The position numbers and the translations under genes were made by a program. From contig NZ_CP157794.1 of NCBI RefSeq assembly GCF_040111675.1, forward strand, positions 5,061,501 to 5,125,500: a stretch of 64,000 nt of DNA, in the 5' to 3' direction. Below are positions 44,586 to 53,238 of this stretch, piece by piece; position 1 is the stretch's first letter; the number at the start of each line of letters is the position of its first letter. This DNA comes from Salinarimonas sp. Its GTDB lineage: Bacteria > Pseudomonadota > Alphaproteobacteria > Rhizobiales > Beijerinckiaceae. Below the pieces are notes generated by a model. That model did not search any database, was not told where the DNA came from, and was given only the letters and a program-made list of their open reading frames with translations.

Positions 44586-45116
44586 ATGAGTGAGCCGCTC
44601 GAGAAGAAGTCCGCCTATTCCTACGAGGAGCTGCTGGCCTGCGGCCGCGGCGAGCTGTTCGGACCGGGCAATGCGCAGCTGCCGCTGCCCCCCATGCTGA
44701 TGTTCGACCGCATCACCTCCATCGGCGAGGACGGCGGCGCCTACGGCAAGGGGCACGTGCGCGCCGAGCTCGACGTGCGGCCCGACCTCTGGTTCTTCGC
44801 CTGCCACTTCAAGGGCGATCCCGTGATGCCGGGCTGCCTCGGCGTCGACGCGCTCTGGCAGCTCTGCGGCTTCTTTCTCGGCTGGTCGGGCTCGCCGGGC
44901 CGCGGCCGGGCGCTCGGCGTCGGCGAGGTGAAGTTCTCCGACCAGGTCTTGCCGAGCGTGAAGAAGGTGGTCTACGGCGTCGACCTCAAGCGCGTCTTCC
45001 GCTCGAAGCTGGTCCTCGGCATCGCCGACGGCTTCCTCGAGGCGGACGGGCGGCGCATCTACGAGGCGAAGGATCTGCGCGTCGGCCTGTTCCAGGCGGA
45101 CGCGGCCGGCGGCTGA
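44586..45116 (+). CDS. fabA: 3-hydroxydecanoyl-ACP dehydratase/isomerase
   Basis: A 176-residue hot-dog-fold enzyme that dehydrates 3-hydroxyacyl-ACP and isomerises trans-2- to cis-3-decenoyl-ACP, the branch point to unsaturated fatty acids. The catalytic pair H74 (FACHFKGDPVMPGCLG) and D88 (GVDALWQLCGFFLGW) is intact. It opens the fabA-fabB-fabI cluster, followed by fabB after 45 bases. Confidence 0.96.
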   Translation: MSEPLEKKSAYSYEELLACGRGELFGPGNAQLPLPPMLMFDRITSIGEDGGAYGKGHVRAELDVRPDLWFFACHFKGDPVMPGCLGVDALWQLCGFFLGWSGSPGRGRALGVGEVKFSDQVLPSVKKVVYGVDLKRVFRSKLVLGIADGFLEADGRRIYEAKDLRVGLFQADAAGG

Positions 45117-45161
45117 GGCGGCCGAAGAGCCCTGCAGGGGCCGAGAGGGAGGAAAGTACCG

Positions 45162-46385
45162 ATGAGGCGCGTCGTCGTCACCGGGATGGGCATCGTCTCC
45201 TCGATCGGGGACGATTGCGCCCAGGTGCTGGACAGCCTGCGCGCGGGACGCTCGGGCATCGTCTTCGCCGAGGACTACGCCCAGCGTAATTTCCGATGCC
45301 AGGTGCACGGCGCCCCGCGCGTCGTGCCCGAGGAGAAGGTCGACCGCCGCGCCATGCGCTTCCACGCCCGCGGCACGGGCTGGAACCACGTCGCCATGGA
45401 CGAGGCCATCGCCGATTCGGGGCTCGAGCCGAACGAGGTCTCGAACGAGCGCACCGGCATCGTCATGGGCTCGGGCGGCCCCTCGACGCGCGTCATCGTC
45501 GAGGCCGCGGCGATCACCCAGGACAAGGGGCCCAAGCGCATCGGGCCCTTCGCCGTGCCCAAGGCGATGTCCTCCACCGCCTCGGCCACGCTCGCGACCT
45601 GGTTCAAGATCAAGGGCGTGAACTACTCGATCTCGTCGGCCTGCGCGACGTCGAACCATTGCATCGGCAACGCCTACGAGACGATCGCCATGGGCCGGCA
45701 GGACGTCGTCTTCGCCGGCGGCTGCGAGGATCTCGACTGGACCATGTCGAACCTGTTCGACGCCATGGGCGCCATGTCGACCAAGTACAACGACCGCCCG
45801 GCGGTCGCCTCGCGGGCCTACGACGTCAACCGCGACGGCTTCGTCATCGCCGGCGGCGCGGGCGTGCTGGTTCTCGAGGAATACGAGCACGCCAAGGCGC
45901 GGGGCGCGAAGATCTACGGCGAGGTCGTGGGCTACGGCGCCACGTCCGACGGCTACGACATGGTCGCGCCCTCGGGCGAGGGCGCCGTGCGCTGCATGCG
46001 CCAGGCGCTCGCGACCGTGAAGGTCCCGGTCGACTACATCAACCCGCACGCCACCTCGACGCCGGTCGGCGACGAGAAGGAGATCGAGGCCCTGCGCGAG
46101 GTCTTCGGCGTCGGCGAGAAGTGCCCGCCGATCGCCGCCACGAAGTCGCTCACCGGCCACTCGCTCGGCGCGACCGGCGTGCAGGAGGCGATCTACTCGC
46201 TGATGATGATGAACCACGGCTTCATCTGCGCCTCGGCGAACATCGAGGAGCTCGACCCGTCCTTCGCCGACATGCCGATCGTCCGCGAACGCCGCGACGA
46301 CCTCTCGCTGGGCTGCGTGCTCTCGAACTCCTTCGGGTTCGGCGGCACCAACGCCACCATCGTGATGAAGCGGCTGGAGGCGTGA
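45162..46385 (+). CDS. fabB: beta-ketoacyl-ACP synthase I
   Basis: A 407-residue condensing enzyme that elongates unsaturated acyl-ACPs. The catalytic Cys is C161 in SISSACATSNHCIGNAYE, with the two histidines in INPHATSTPVGDEKE and TGHSLGATGVQEA and the C-terminal SFGFGGTNATIVMKR. It pairs with fabA for unsaturated fatty acid synthesis. GGGAGGAAAG precedes the ATG. Confidence 0.96.
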   Translation: MRRVVVTGMGIVSSIGDDCAQVLDSLRAGRSGIVFAEDYAQRNFRCQVHGAPRVVPEEKVDRRAMRFHARGTGWNHVAMDEAIADSGLEPNEVSNERTGIVMGSGGPSTRVIVEAAAITQDKGPKRIGPFAVPKAMSSTASATLATWFKIKGVNYSISSACATSNHCIGNAYETIAMGRQDVVFAGGCEDLDWTMSNLFDAMGAMSTKYNDRPAVASRAYDVNRDGFVIAGGAGVLVLEEYEHAKARGAKIYGEVVGYGATSDGYDMVAPSGEGAVRCMRQALATVKVPVDYINPHATSTPVGDEKEIEALREVFGVGEKCPPIAATKSLTGHSLGATGVQEAIYSLMMMNHGFICASANIEELDPSFADMPIVRERRDDLSLGCVLSNSFGFGGTNATIVMKRLEA

Positions 46386-46464
46386 GGCTCTTTCCGCCTC
46401 TCCGGAGCGGGGGGCGGAGCGTGTCGCGACGGTCCGCGCGGGTTCCGACCGCCCCGCGCCCCTA

Positions 46465-46503
46465 GCCCCTCTCCCTCGCGGAGAGGGGCCGGGGGTGAGG
46501 GGC
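46465..46503. repeat. small hairpin repeat between fabB and fabI
   Basis: A perfect 10-bp stem GCCCCTCTCC/GGAGAGGGGC with a 5-base loop at 46465-46489, followed by GGGGGTGAGGGG. This GAGAGGGG...GGGGTGAGGGG pattern is a widely scattered intergenic element in proteobacteria. It lies in the 177-bp gap before fabI. Confidence 0.7.
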
Positions 46504-46562
46504 GTCGCCGGACGATCTCGACGGCGGCGATCGATCCGAGAAACTTGGGAAGGAAGATTGAG

Positions 46563-47396
46563 ATGACCGCTCTGATGCAGGGCAAGCGCGGCCTGATCAT
46601 GGGCGTCGCCAACGATCATTCCATCGCCTGGGGGATCGCGCGCACGCTCGCGGCGCACGGCGCCGAGCTCGCCTTCACCTATCAGGGCGAGGCGCTCGGC
46701 CGGCGCGTCGGGCCGCTGGCGCAGTCTCTCGGGTCGGATCTCTCCATCCCCTGCGACGTCGAGGACCTCGCCTCGGTGGACGCCGCCTTCGCGCGGCTCG
46801 ACGAGGCCTGGGACGGCCGGCTCGACTTCGTCGTTCACGCCATCGGCTTCTCCAGCAAGGCCGAGCTGAAGGGCCGCTACGTCGACGCCACCACGCGTGA
46901 CAACTTCACCCGCACCATGGTGATCTCCGCCTTCTCCTTCACCGAGGTGGCCCAGCGCGCGATCAGGCGCATGGGTCCGGGCGGCTCGCTGCTCACCCTC
47001 ACCTATGCGGGCTCGACGCGGGTGATGCCGAACTACAACGTCATGGGCCTCGCCAAGGCGGCGCTCGAGGCCTCCGTGCGCTATCTCGCCAACGATCTCG
47101 GGCCCGACGGCATCCGCGTCAACGCGCTCTCGCCCGGGCCGGTGCGCACGCTGGCCGGCGCCGGCATCGCCGACGCGCGGCAGATGTACGCCCACCAGCA
47201 GGCGAACGCTCCGTTGCGCCGCAGCGTCACGCTCGACGAGATCGGCGGCTCGGCGCTCTACCTCCTCTCCGACCTCTCCGGCGGCGTGACGGGCGAGATC
47301 CACCACGTCGACGCCGGCTACCACATCGTCTCGATGCCGCGGGCGGAAGTGCTCAAGGCGCAGGAGGCGGCGGGGGTGACGGACGCGCAGGGGTGA
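46563..47396 (+). CDS. fabI: enoyl-ACP reductase (NADH)
   Basis: A 277-residue short-chain-dehydrogenase-type enoyl reductase, the last step of each fatty-acid elongation cycle. The nucleotide-binding start KRGLIMGVANDHSIAWGIA and the catalytic Tyr-x6-Lys in YNVMGLAKAALEASVRYL are intact, followed by NALSPGPVRTLAGAGI. GGAAGGA precedes the ATG. It completes the irr/fabA/fabB/fabI neighbourhood typical of Hyphomicrobiales. Confidence 0.95.
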   Translation: MTALMQGKRGLIMGVANDHSIAWGIARTLAAHGAELAFTYQGEALGRRVGPLAQSLGSDLSIPCDVEDLASVDAAFARLDEAWDGRLDFVVHAIGFSSKAELKGRYVDATTRDNFTRTMVISAFSFTEVAQRAIRRMGPGGSLLTLTYAGSTRVMPNYNVMGLAKAALEASVRYLANDLGPDGIRVNALSPGPVRTLAGAGIADARQMYAHQQANAPLRRSVTLDEIGGSALYLLSDLSGGVTGEIHHVDAGYHIVSMPRAEVLKAQEAAGVTDAQG

Positions 47397-47417
47397 CCCT
47401 GCGCGCGCCCGCCCCGC

Positions 47418-47717
47418 TCACTCGAACTCGATCGTCGGCGGCAGGTCGCCGAATTCGCGGCGGCGCGGCAGGAGGTGCTGGCCGTAGCGGTCGGGCTGAC
47501 CGACGAAGGCGGATTGCTTGTCGAGCACCATCATCTCGTAGACCAGCCGGCGCTGCGAGCCTTCGAGATTGCCGGGGATCGGCGTGTTCGGCGGGTCGAG
47601 CCAGTCCGGCGGGGCCGACGGGCGGACCTCGAGCTGCAGGCCCTGGGCGCCGGCGGCCTGGGGCGAGAGGGCGGTCGCGGCGGCGAGGGCGGCCGCGAGG
47701 AGCAGCGTGCGCGTCAT
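47418..47717 (-). CDS. small secreted protein of unknown function
   Basis: A 99-residue protein with a signal peptide (TRTLLLAAALAAATALSPQA then AGA) and a short mature part containing PDWLDPPNTPIPGNLEGSQR and a C-terminal PRRREFGDLPPTIEFE. The ATG at 47717 follows GGAGG; earlier starts exist but lack a ribosome site. No domain is recognised. It is convergent with fabI, 21 bases away. Confidence 0.62.
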   Translation of the reverse strand: MTRTLLLAAALAAATALSPQAAGAQGLQLEVRPSAPPDWLDPPNTPIPGNLEGSQRRLVYEMMVLDKQSAFVGQPDRYGQHLLPRRREFGDLPPTIEFE

Positions 47718-47814
47718 GTCGTGCGCCTCCATCAGATCGAAAATCATCCTACAGGGACGACGCACGCCGCGCATGCGGGTTCCCCCTCACCGGGTGGCAG
47801 GCCGCGCCGGCGCG

Positions 47815-48105
47815 TCACGCCGGCGAGGGGATCCGTTCGACCTTGATCTCGTCCGCACGCTCCATGGCTCGGGCCATGTCGTAGGCCGCCTGCATGCGAT
47901 ACCAGGTCTCGGCGCCGCCGCCGAACGCCTTGTCGAGACGGATCGCCATCTCGGGCGAAATGCCGGCTCGCGCGTTGACGAGATCCGAGAGCTGGCGGCG
48001 GCTCACGCCGAGGCGACGCGCCGCCTCGGTCACGCCGAGCTCGAGGGGCTCCAGGCAGTCGTGGCGTACGGAGAGGCCGGGATGGGGCGGAGACTTCATC
48101 GGCAT
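47815..48105 (-). CDS. higA: HigA-type XRE antitoxin
   Basis: A 96-residue helix-turn-helix protein of the HigA/VapI group. The motif LGVTEAARRLGVSRRQLSDL is the DNA-binding helix pair, followed by AGISPEMAIRLDKAFGGGAE and TWYRMQAAYDMARA, the standard HigA C-terminus. It lies 7 bases behind the toxin gene in the inverted order (toxin first) of higBA modules and should repress the operon through the dyad at 48390-48414. Confidence 0.93.
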   Translation of the reverse strand: MPMKSPPHPGLSVRHDCLEPLELGVTEAARRLGVSRRQLSDLVNARAGISPEMAIRLDKAFGGGAETWYRMQAAYDMARAMERADEIKVERIPSPA

Positions 48106-48112
48106 CAGAACC

Positions 48113-48391
48113 TCAGTGATAGTCGACGAGGTCGACGTCGCAGGCTTCGCCGTCCTCGAAACGGAAGATGATGCGCCAGTTCGCCGAAACAGTGACGGAC
48201 CACCAGCGGGAGAGATCTCCCTTGAGCGGGTGGAGCCGGTAGCCGGGCAGGTCCATGTCGCTCGCTTTAGACGCCTGTTCGAGGCGGGCGAGGATGCGTT
48301 CGATCTTGGCCGCGTGCTCGGCCGCCACGCGACGCCGGTCGCCCGTCTCGTACAGACGCTGGAGGCCCCTGTGACGAAAATTGCGAATCAT
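48113..48391 (-). CDS. higB: HigB/RelE-type mRNA-cleaving toxin
   Basis: A 92-residue RelE-fold toxin that cleaves mRNA on the ribosome. MIRNFRHRGLQRLYETGDRR and the C-terminal SVTVSANWRIIFRFEDGEAC are typical HigB segments. The ATG at 48391 is preferred; a GTG at 48412 would add seven residues. Because the operator dyad overlaps these starts, the mRNA leader must be very short or absent. The partner antitoxin follows directly. Confidence 0.92.
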   Translation of the reverse strand: MIRNFRHRGLQRLYETGDRRRVAAEHAAKIERILARLEQASKASDMDLPGYRLHPLKGDLSRWWSVTVSANWRIIFRFEDGEACDVDLVDYH

Positions 48392-48414
48392 GTGAGAGGT
48401 GTAACCACTCACAT
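48390..48414. promoter_or_regulatory. 25-bp dyad operator of higBA
   Basis: A 25-bp dyad: outer arms ATGTGAG and CTCACAT (7 of 7 pair) and inner GGT/ACC arms around a 3-base centre at 48401-48403. It covers both possible start codons of higB. It is the expected binding site of the HigA antitoxin and implies strong autoregulation. Confidence 0.75.
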
Positions 48415-48440
48415 TTCGGATCGCAAGTGCGACGATCCCC

Positions 48441-49328
48441 TCACCGCGTCCCCGGCCGCGCCGGCGGGGTCGGAGCCATGACGACTTGCGCCGCGACCTG
48501 CGCGGTCGCCGGCGGCGCGATCGCGGCGACCTGGTCGGGCTCGGCGCGCGGGGCGCAGCCGCTCGGCGCGCGCGCGGCGGCGGCGGCGTCGAAGGCGGCG
48601 GAGAGGCGGGCGTCGCCGCCGTCGTCGAGGAGGACCAGCCCGTCGACCAGGCAGGCGAGGTGGGCGGGCGTCGCTTCGTCGGCGCAGAGCCAGCCGGAGA
48701 GCCGCGGGTCGCCCCGGCCGCGGAAGGCGAGGCAGGCGCGCACCGGGCCGTTCTCCAGCGTCAGCGTCGCGACCTCGATCGGCCCGAACTTGGTGGCCAG
48801 CGCCTGCGCCTGGCCGGAGCGGGCGACGGCGAGGCCGGCTTCCGCCGCGGCGAGCGCGGTCTCGACGAAGAAGCTGCGCGCGGGCGGCTGCGGGCCCTCG
48901 GCGCCCGCGCGGTGCAGCGTCAGCCGCAGGTGCGTGCCCTCCTCCGCGAAGGCGCCGAAGACGAGCGTGTCCTCCACGGCGCCCGCGCCGTGGGCCCGGG
49001 CGGTGTGGCGCGAGGGCAGGCCGGCGAAGCCCGCCGCGTCGAGGCCGAGCGTGATGCGCGGCGTCGCGAGATCGCGCCAGACGGGCGGCGGCGCGGTCAG
49101 CGTCGGCTCCGGCCGGGCGAGGAGATCGGCGATCCCCTGCGGGCCCGCCGGCTCCGGCGGGCTCGCGTAGAGCGCGAGCAGCCCCACGAAGAGCGCCGCC
49201 GTCAACGCCCCGGACAGGGCGCCGGCCACAGGCCGCCGCCCGCCGCCGCCCCGTGCGTCGTCGTCGTCCCATTCCGCTCCGATGGCGAAGAGATCGTCCT
49301 CGCTCAAGCTTCTGCTGCGCGCGCGCAT
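48441..49328 (-). CDS. single-pass membrane protein of unknown function
   Basis: A 295-residue protein: an N-terminal cytoplasmic segment with LSEDDLFAIGAEWDDDD, one membrane helix (ALSGALTAALFVGLLALYA) near residues 37-56, and a periplasmic domain of about 230 residues. The periplasmic part includes PRITLGLDAAGFAGLPSRH and RACLAFRGRGDPRLSGWLCA with scattered cysteines. It looks like a family restricted to Hyphomicrobiales; no function is recognised. It is divergent from asd. Confidence 0.72.
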   Translation of the reverse strand: MRARSRSLSEDDLFAIGAEWDDDDARGGGGRRPVAGALSGALTAALFVGLLALYASPPEPAGPQGIADLLARPEPTLTAPPPVWRDLATPRITLGLDAAGFAGLPSRHTARAHGAGAVEDTLVFGAFAEEGTHLRLTLHRAGAEGPQPPARSFFVETALAAAEAGLAVARSGQAQALATKFGPIEVATLTLENGPVRACLAFRGRGDPRLSGWLCADEATPAHLACLVDGLVLLDDGGDARLSAAFDAAAAARAPSGCAPRAEPDQVAAIAPPATAQVAAQVVMAPTPPARPGTR

Positions 49329-49759
49329 GGCTCACGCCGTCCCCTTCTGGTCCCGCCCAGACGATCGGCGCGCAGGCGCTCACGGCGGGTTACCGAGGGC
49401 CGGCTTTCGCGCGGCACGGTGAATCGCCGCTTGCACCGGCCCGCCCGGCGGTAACCATACGGCACATCGCGCAGTCGTCTTGACACGGCGCGCGTTTTGG
49501 CGGACGAGAGCGGCGTGCGCGCGTCGCGGAGCCTACTCCGCCATCGCCGCGCCACGGAACCGAGAGAGACAGATGCGTTTCGCTGCGCCTGCCACGCGCA
49601 AAACGAAAACGTCCACGACGGCGGCCACGACGGTCCGCTGAACGCCCTCTCGTTCCCGGACCTCTCCCCGCCGGGCGGGAGGTCCGAGCCCCGGAGCCGG
49701 CAGGCGTCCGCGGCGTCGCGACAGCCGGGGAGACCGGGTTCATCGCGAGGAGAATTCCC
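49329..49759. other. 431-bp intergenic region upstream of asd
   Basis: No gene is supported here. A TTGACA hexamer occurs at 49480-49485 but has no matching -10 box at the right distance. A good ribosome site (GAGGAGA) precedes the asd ATG. The long gap suggests an extended leader or regulation of asd, but no riboswitch fold such as a lysine element was recognised. Confidence 0.5.
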
Positions 49760-50788
<1,029 letters not shown>

Positions 50789-50822
50789 GGAGGTGCTCAG
50801 TCGGCGGCGACGGGCGAGATGC

Positions 50823-50867
50823 TTGAAGGCCACTCCTATTGACGCTATATTGCGCCAATAGGAGTGG
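50823..50867 (+). promoter_or_regulatory. promoter and palindromic operator of the Xre/RES module
   Basis: A clear housekeeping-type promoter: TTGAAG at 50823-50828, 17 bases, then TATATT at 50846-50851. It is overlaid by a perfect palindrome with 12-bp arms, CCACTCCTATTG at 50830-50841 and CAATAGGAGTGG at 50856-50867, whose 14-base centre holds the -10 box. The right arm also contains the ribosome site (AGGAG) of the antitoxin gene. This is a strong candidate for antitoxin-controlled repression of the operon. Confidence 0.85.
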
Positions 50868-50875
50868 AGATTGCC

Positions 50876-51226
50876 ATGCATCTCGAAGCCTTCGCCGAGC
50901 ATGGGCAGTTCGCCCCGGGTCGGATCGCGGAGCAGCTGCGGACGACCCGCGACGAAGTCGCCCAGACCGTCGGGCTCGGCCGCGACGCCGTGCTGCGCCC
51001 GGAGCGCATCGCGAGCGCCAAGACCCAGAAGCGCCTCCGCGAGATGGTCGAGGTGTTGAACCGCGTAGAGCCCCGCTTCGGCTCGGCGCTCATCGCCTAT
51101 GCCTGGTATCGCTCGGAGCCGCTGGCCGGTTTCGGGGGGCAGACGGCGATGCAGCTCGTCCGGGAAGGCCGCGCGAACGAGGTGATGGAGTACATCGACG
51201 CCGTCGATGCCGGCGTCTATGCCTGA
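50876..51226 (+). CDS. Xre-like antitoxin with DUF2384 domain
   Basis: A 116-residue antitoxin of the Xre/MbcA/ParS group. An N-terminal helix-turn-helix-like part (RIAEQLRTTRDEVAQTVGLG) is joined to a C-terminal DUF2384 toxin-binding region (LNRVEPRFGSALIAYAWYRS then LAGFGGQTAMQLVREGRANE). The ATG at 50876 follows GGAGTGGAG; a GTG four codons earlier is possible. It is followed 6 bases later by the RES toxin, the classic Xre-RES order. Confidence 0.9.
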   Translation: MHLEAFAEHGQFAPGRIAEQLRTTRDEVAQTVGLGRDAVLRPERIASAKTQKRLREMVEVLNRVEPRFGSALIAYAWYRSEPLAGFGGQTAMQLVREGRANEVMEYIDAVDAGVYA

Positions 51227-51232
51227 CCGCGC

Positions 51233-51727
51233 ATGCGCTACACGGGCCTCCTCTACCGCGCCTTGAATCCGCGTTGGCATCGCGAGCCTCTGTCCGGCGA
51301 GGGTGCGCGGCTCCACGGCGGACGTTTCAATCCCAAGGGGGCGCCGGCCCTCTACACGGCGCTCTCCATCGCGACCGCAATTCGGGAAACCAACCAGGTC
51401 GGGACGCTTCAACCGACGACGGTCGTCGCATACGAGGCCGACCTGGAGCCAGTCTTCGATGCTGAAGACGCAGCTGCCCCTGCCGCGTACGACACGGCCC
51501 TCGAGATGCTCGCGGCGGGCGATTGGCGGCTTCGCATGCGCGACGAAGGGAAGTCGCCCTCGCAGCGCCTCGCCGAACGCCTCGTCGCCGACGGCTTCGT
51601 CGGGATGCGGGTGCGCAGCTTCGCGCGTGGCGCGGGCGAGGACGATCTCGTGATGGTCGTCTGGTCCTGGGGGCCGAGCCTGCCGGCTCGTCTGACGGTG
51701 GTCGACGACGCGGGACGCCTCGCCTGA
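51233..51727 (+). CDS. RES-domain NAD-degrading toxin
   Basis: A 164-residue RES toxin. The conserved catalytic residues R31 (HGGRFNPKGAPALY), Y41 and E52 (AIRETNQVG) are in place, and LYRALNPRW, VADGFVGMRVRSFARGA and DDLVMVVWSWG complete the fold. RES toxins break down NAD+, stopping growth. It is coupled to the upstream antitoxin and the pair sits between asd and miaB, neither of which is usually next to it. The module looks functional. Confidence 0.92.
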   Translation: MRYTGLLYRALNPRWHREPLSGEGARLHGGRFNPKGAPALYTALSIATAIRETNQVGTLQPTTVVAYEADLEPVFDAEDAAAPAAYDTALEMLAAGDWRLRMRDEGKSPSQRLAERLVADGFVGMRVRSFARGAGEDDLVMVVWSWGPSLPARLTVVDDAGRLA

Positions 51728-51822
51728 TCCCTCGCGCCCCGAATCGCCCCCGCGCCCTTCCCACCACGCCCCTGAGCGAATAGATAGGGGCGGGTGTTCC
51801 ACCGCGGAGAAGAGAGCCCGGC

Positions 51823-53238
51823 GTGAAGAAGGTCTACGTCAAGTCCTACGGCTGCCAGATGAACGTCTACGACGCGGAGCGCATGTCCGACGTGCTCGCG
51901 CCGGAGGGCTATGCCCAGACGGATCGGCCGGAGGAGGCGGACCTCGTCATCCTCAACACCTGCCACATCCGCGAGAAGGCGGCCGAGAAGGTCTATTCCG
52001 AGCTCGGCCGCGTGCGCCAGACGAAGCAGGAGCGGGCGCAGGCCGGGCGCGAGACCAAGGTCGTCGTCGCCGGCTGCGTCGCCCAGGCCGAGGGCGCGGA
52101 GATCCTCAAGCGCGCCCAGGTGGTCGACGCGGTGGTCGGCCCGCAGAGCTATCAGCGCCTGCGCGAGATCCTGCGCGCCGCCGAGCGCCGGCGGGTCGTC
52201 GACACCGAGTTTCCGGTCGCGGACAAGTTCGACGAGCTCCCCGCGCTGGATGCGAGGCGCGTGCGCGGGCGCGGCGTCACCGCCTTTCTCACGGTGCAGG
52301 AGGGCTGCGACAAGTTCTGCTCCTTCTGCGTGGTCCCCTACACCCGCGGCGCGGAGGTCTCCCGCCCGGTGGCGAAGGTGCTCGCCGAGGCCCGCACGCT
52401 CGCCGAGGCCGGGGTGCGCGAGATCACCGTCATCGGCCAGAACGTCAACGCCTATCACGGCGAGGGGCCGGACGGGCGGACCTGGGGCCTCGCGCGGCTC
52501 CTCCGCGCCCTCGCCGAGATCGCCGGCGTCGCGCGCCTGCGCTACACGACGAGCCATCCGCGGGACATGGACGAGGAGCTCATCGCCGCCCACCGCGACC
52601 TGCCCTCCCTGATGCCCTACCTGCACCTGCCGGTGCAGGCGGGCTCGGACCGCATCCTCGCGGCGATGAACCGCAAGCATACCGGCGACGCGTACCGGCG
52701 GATCATCGAGCGCGTCCGCGCCGCCCGGCCGGACATCGCGCTGTCGTCGGATTTCATCGTCGGCTTCCCCGGCGAGAGCGACGCCGATTTCGAGGAGACG
52801 ATGCGCCTCGTCGCCGATGTCGGCTTCGCCTCGGCCTTTTCCTTCAAGTACTCGCCGCGCCCCGGCACGCCGGCGGCGGACGAGACGGCGCAGGTGCCCG
52901 AGCCGGTCAAGGCGGAGCGGCTCGCCCGCCTGCAGGCGCTGCTCGAGGAGCAGCGCCAGGCCTTCAACCGCGACACCGTCGGGCGGACCGTCGAGGTGCT
53001 GATCGAGAAGTCCGGGCGCCATCCCGGCCAGCTCGCCGGCAAGTCGCCCTATCTCCAGGCCGTCGTGGTCGAGAATGCGGGCCTGTCCGTCGGCGATGTC
53101 GTGCCCGTGACGATCGTCCGAGCCGGCTCGAACAGCCTGTTCGGCGGGACGAACGCGTCCCGCGCGGGCGCCCCCCCGACGCAGCCGGACGTTTCCGCGA
53201 ACGCTTCCGCAGGAGAGGCCGCCCTTGCCGTCCAATGA
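51823..53238 (+). CDS. miaB: tRNA-2-methylthio-N6-dimethylallyladenosine synthase
   Basis: A 471-residue radical-SAM methylthiotransferase that finishes ms2i6A37 in tRNA. It begins VYVKSYGCQMNVYDAERM, with further cluster cysteines in ILNTCHIRE and VAGCVAQAEG, the radical SAM motif GCDKFCSFCVVPYTRG and a TRAM domain from about residue 380. The start is a GTG at 51823. It opens the conserved miaB-phoH-ybeY-corC-lnt operon; the last 14 bases overlap phoH. Confidence 0.96.
   Translation: MKKVYVKSYGCQMNVYDAERMSDVLAPEGYAQTDRPEEADLVILNTCHIREKAAEKVYSELGRVRQTKQERAQAGRETKVVVAGCVAQAEGAEILKRAQVVDAVVGPQSYQRLREILRAAERRRVVDTEFPVADKFDELPALDARRVRGRGVTAFLTVQEGCDKFCSFCVVPYTRGAEVSRPVAKVLAEARTLAEAGVREITVIGQNVNAYHGEGPDGRTWGLARLLRALAEIAGVARLRYTTSHPRDMDEELIAAHRDLPSLMPYLHLPVQAGSDRILAAMNRKHTGDAYRRIIERVRAARPDIALSSDFIVGFPGESDADFEETMRLVADVGFASAFSFKYSPRPGTPAADETAQVPEPVKAERLARLQALLEEQRQAFNRDTVGRTVEVLIEKSGRHPGQLAGKSPYLQAVVVENAGLSVGDVVPVTIVRAGSNSLFGGTNASRAGAPPTQPDVSANASAGEAALAVQ

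Noticed and set aside
43794..47324. A 1176-codon open frame on the minus strand across fabI, fabB and fabA
   Set aside because: It is a shadow of the fab genes in very GC-rich DNA; only its last 161 codons (irr) are real.
49329..49759. Lysine riboswitch or small gene upstream of asd
   Set aside because: No matching aptamer folds or ribosome-site-supported frames; only an isolated TTGACA.
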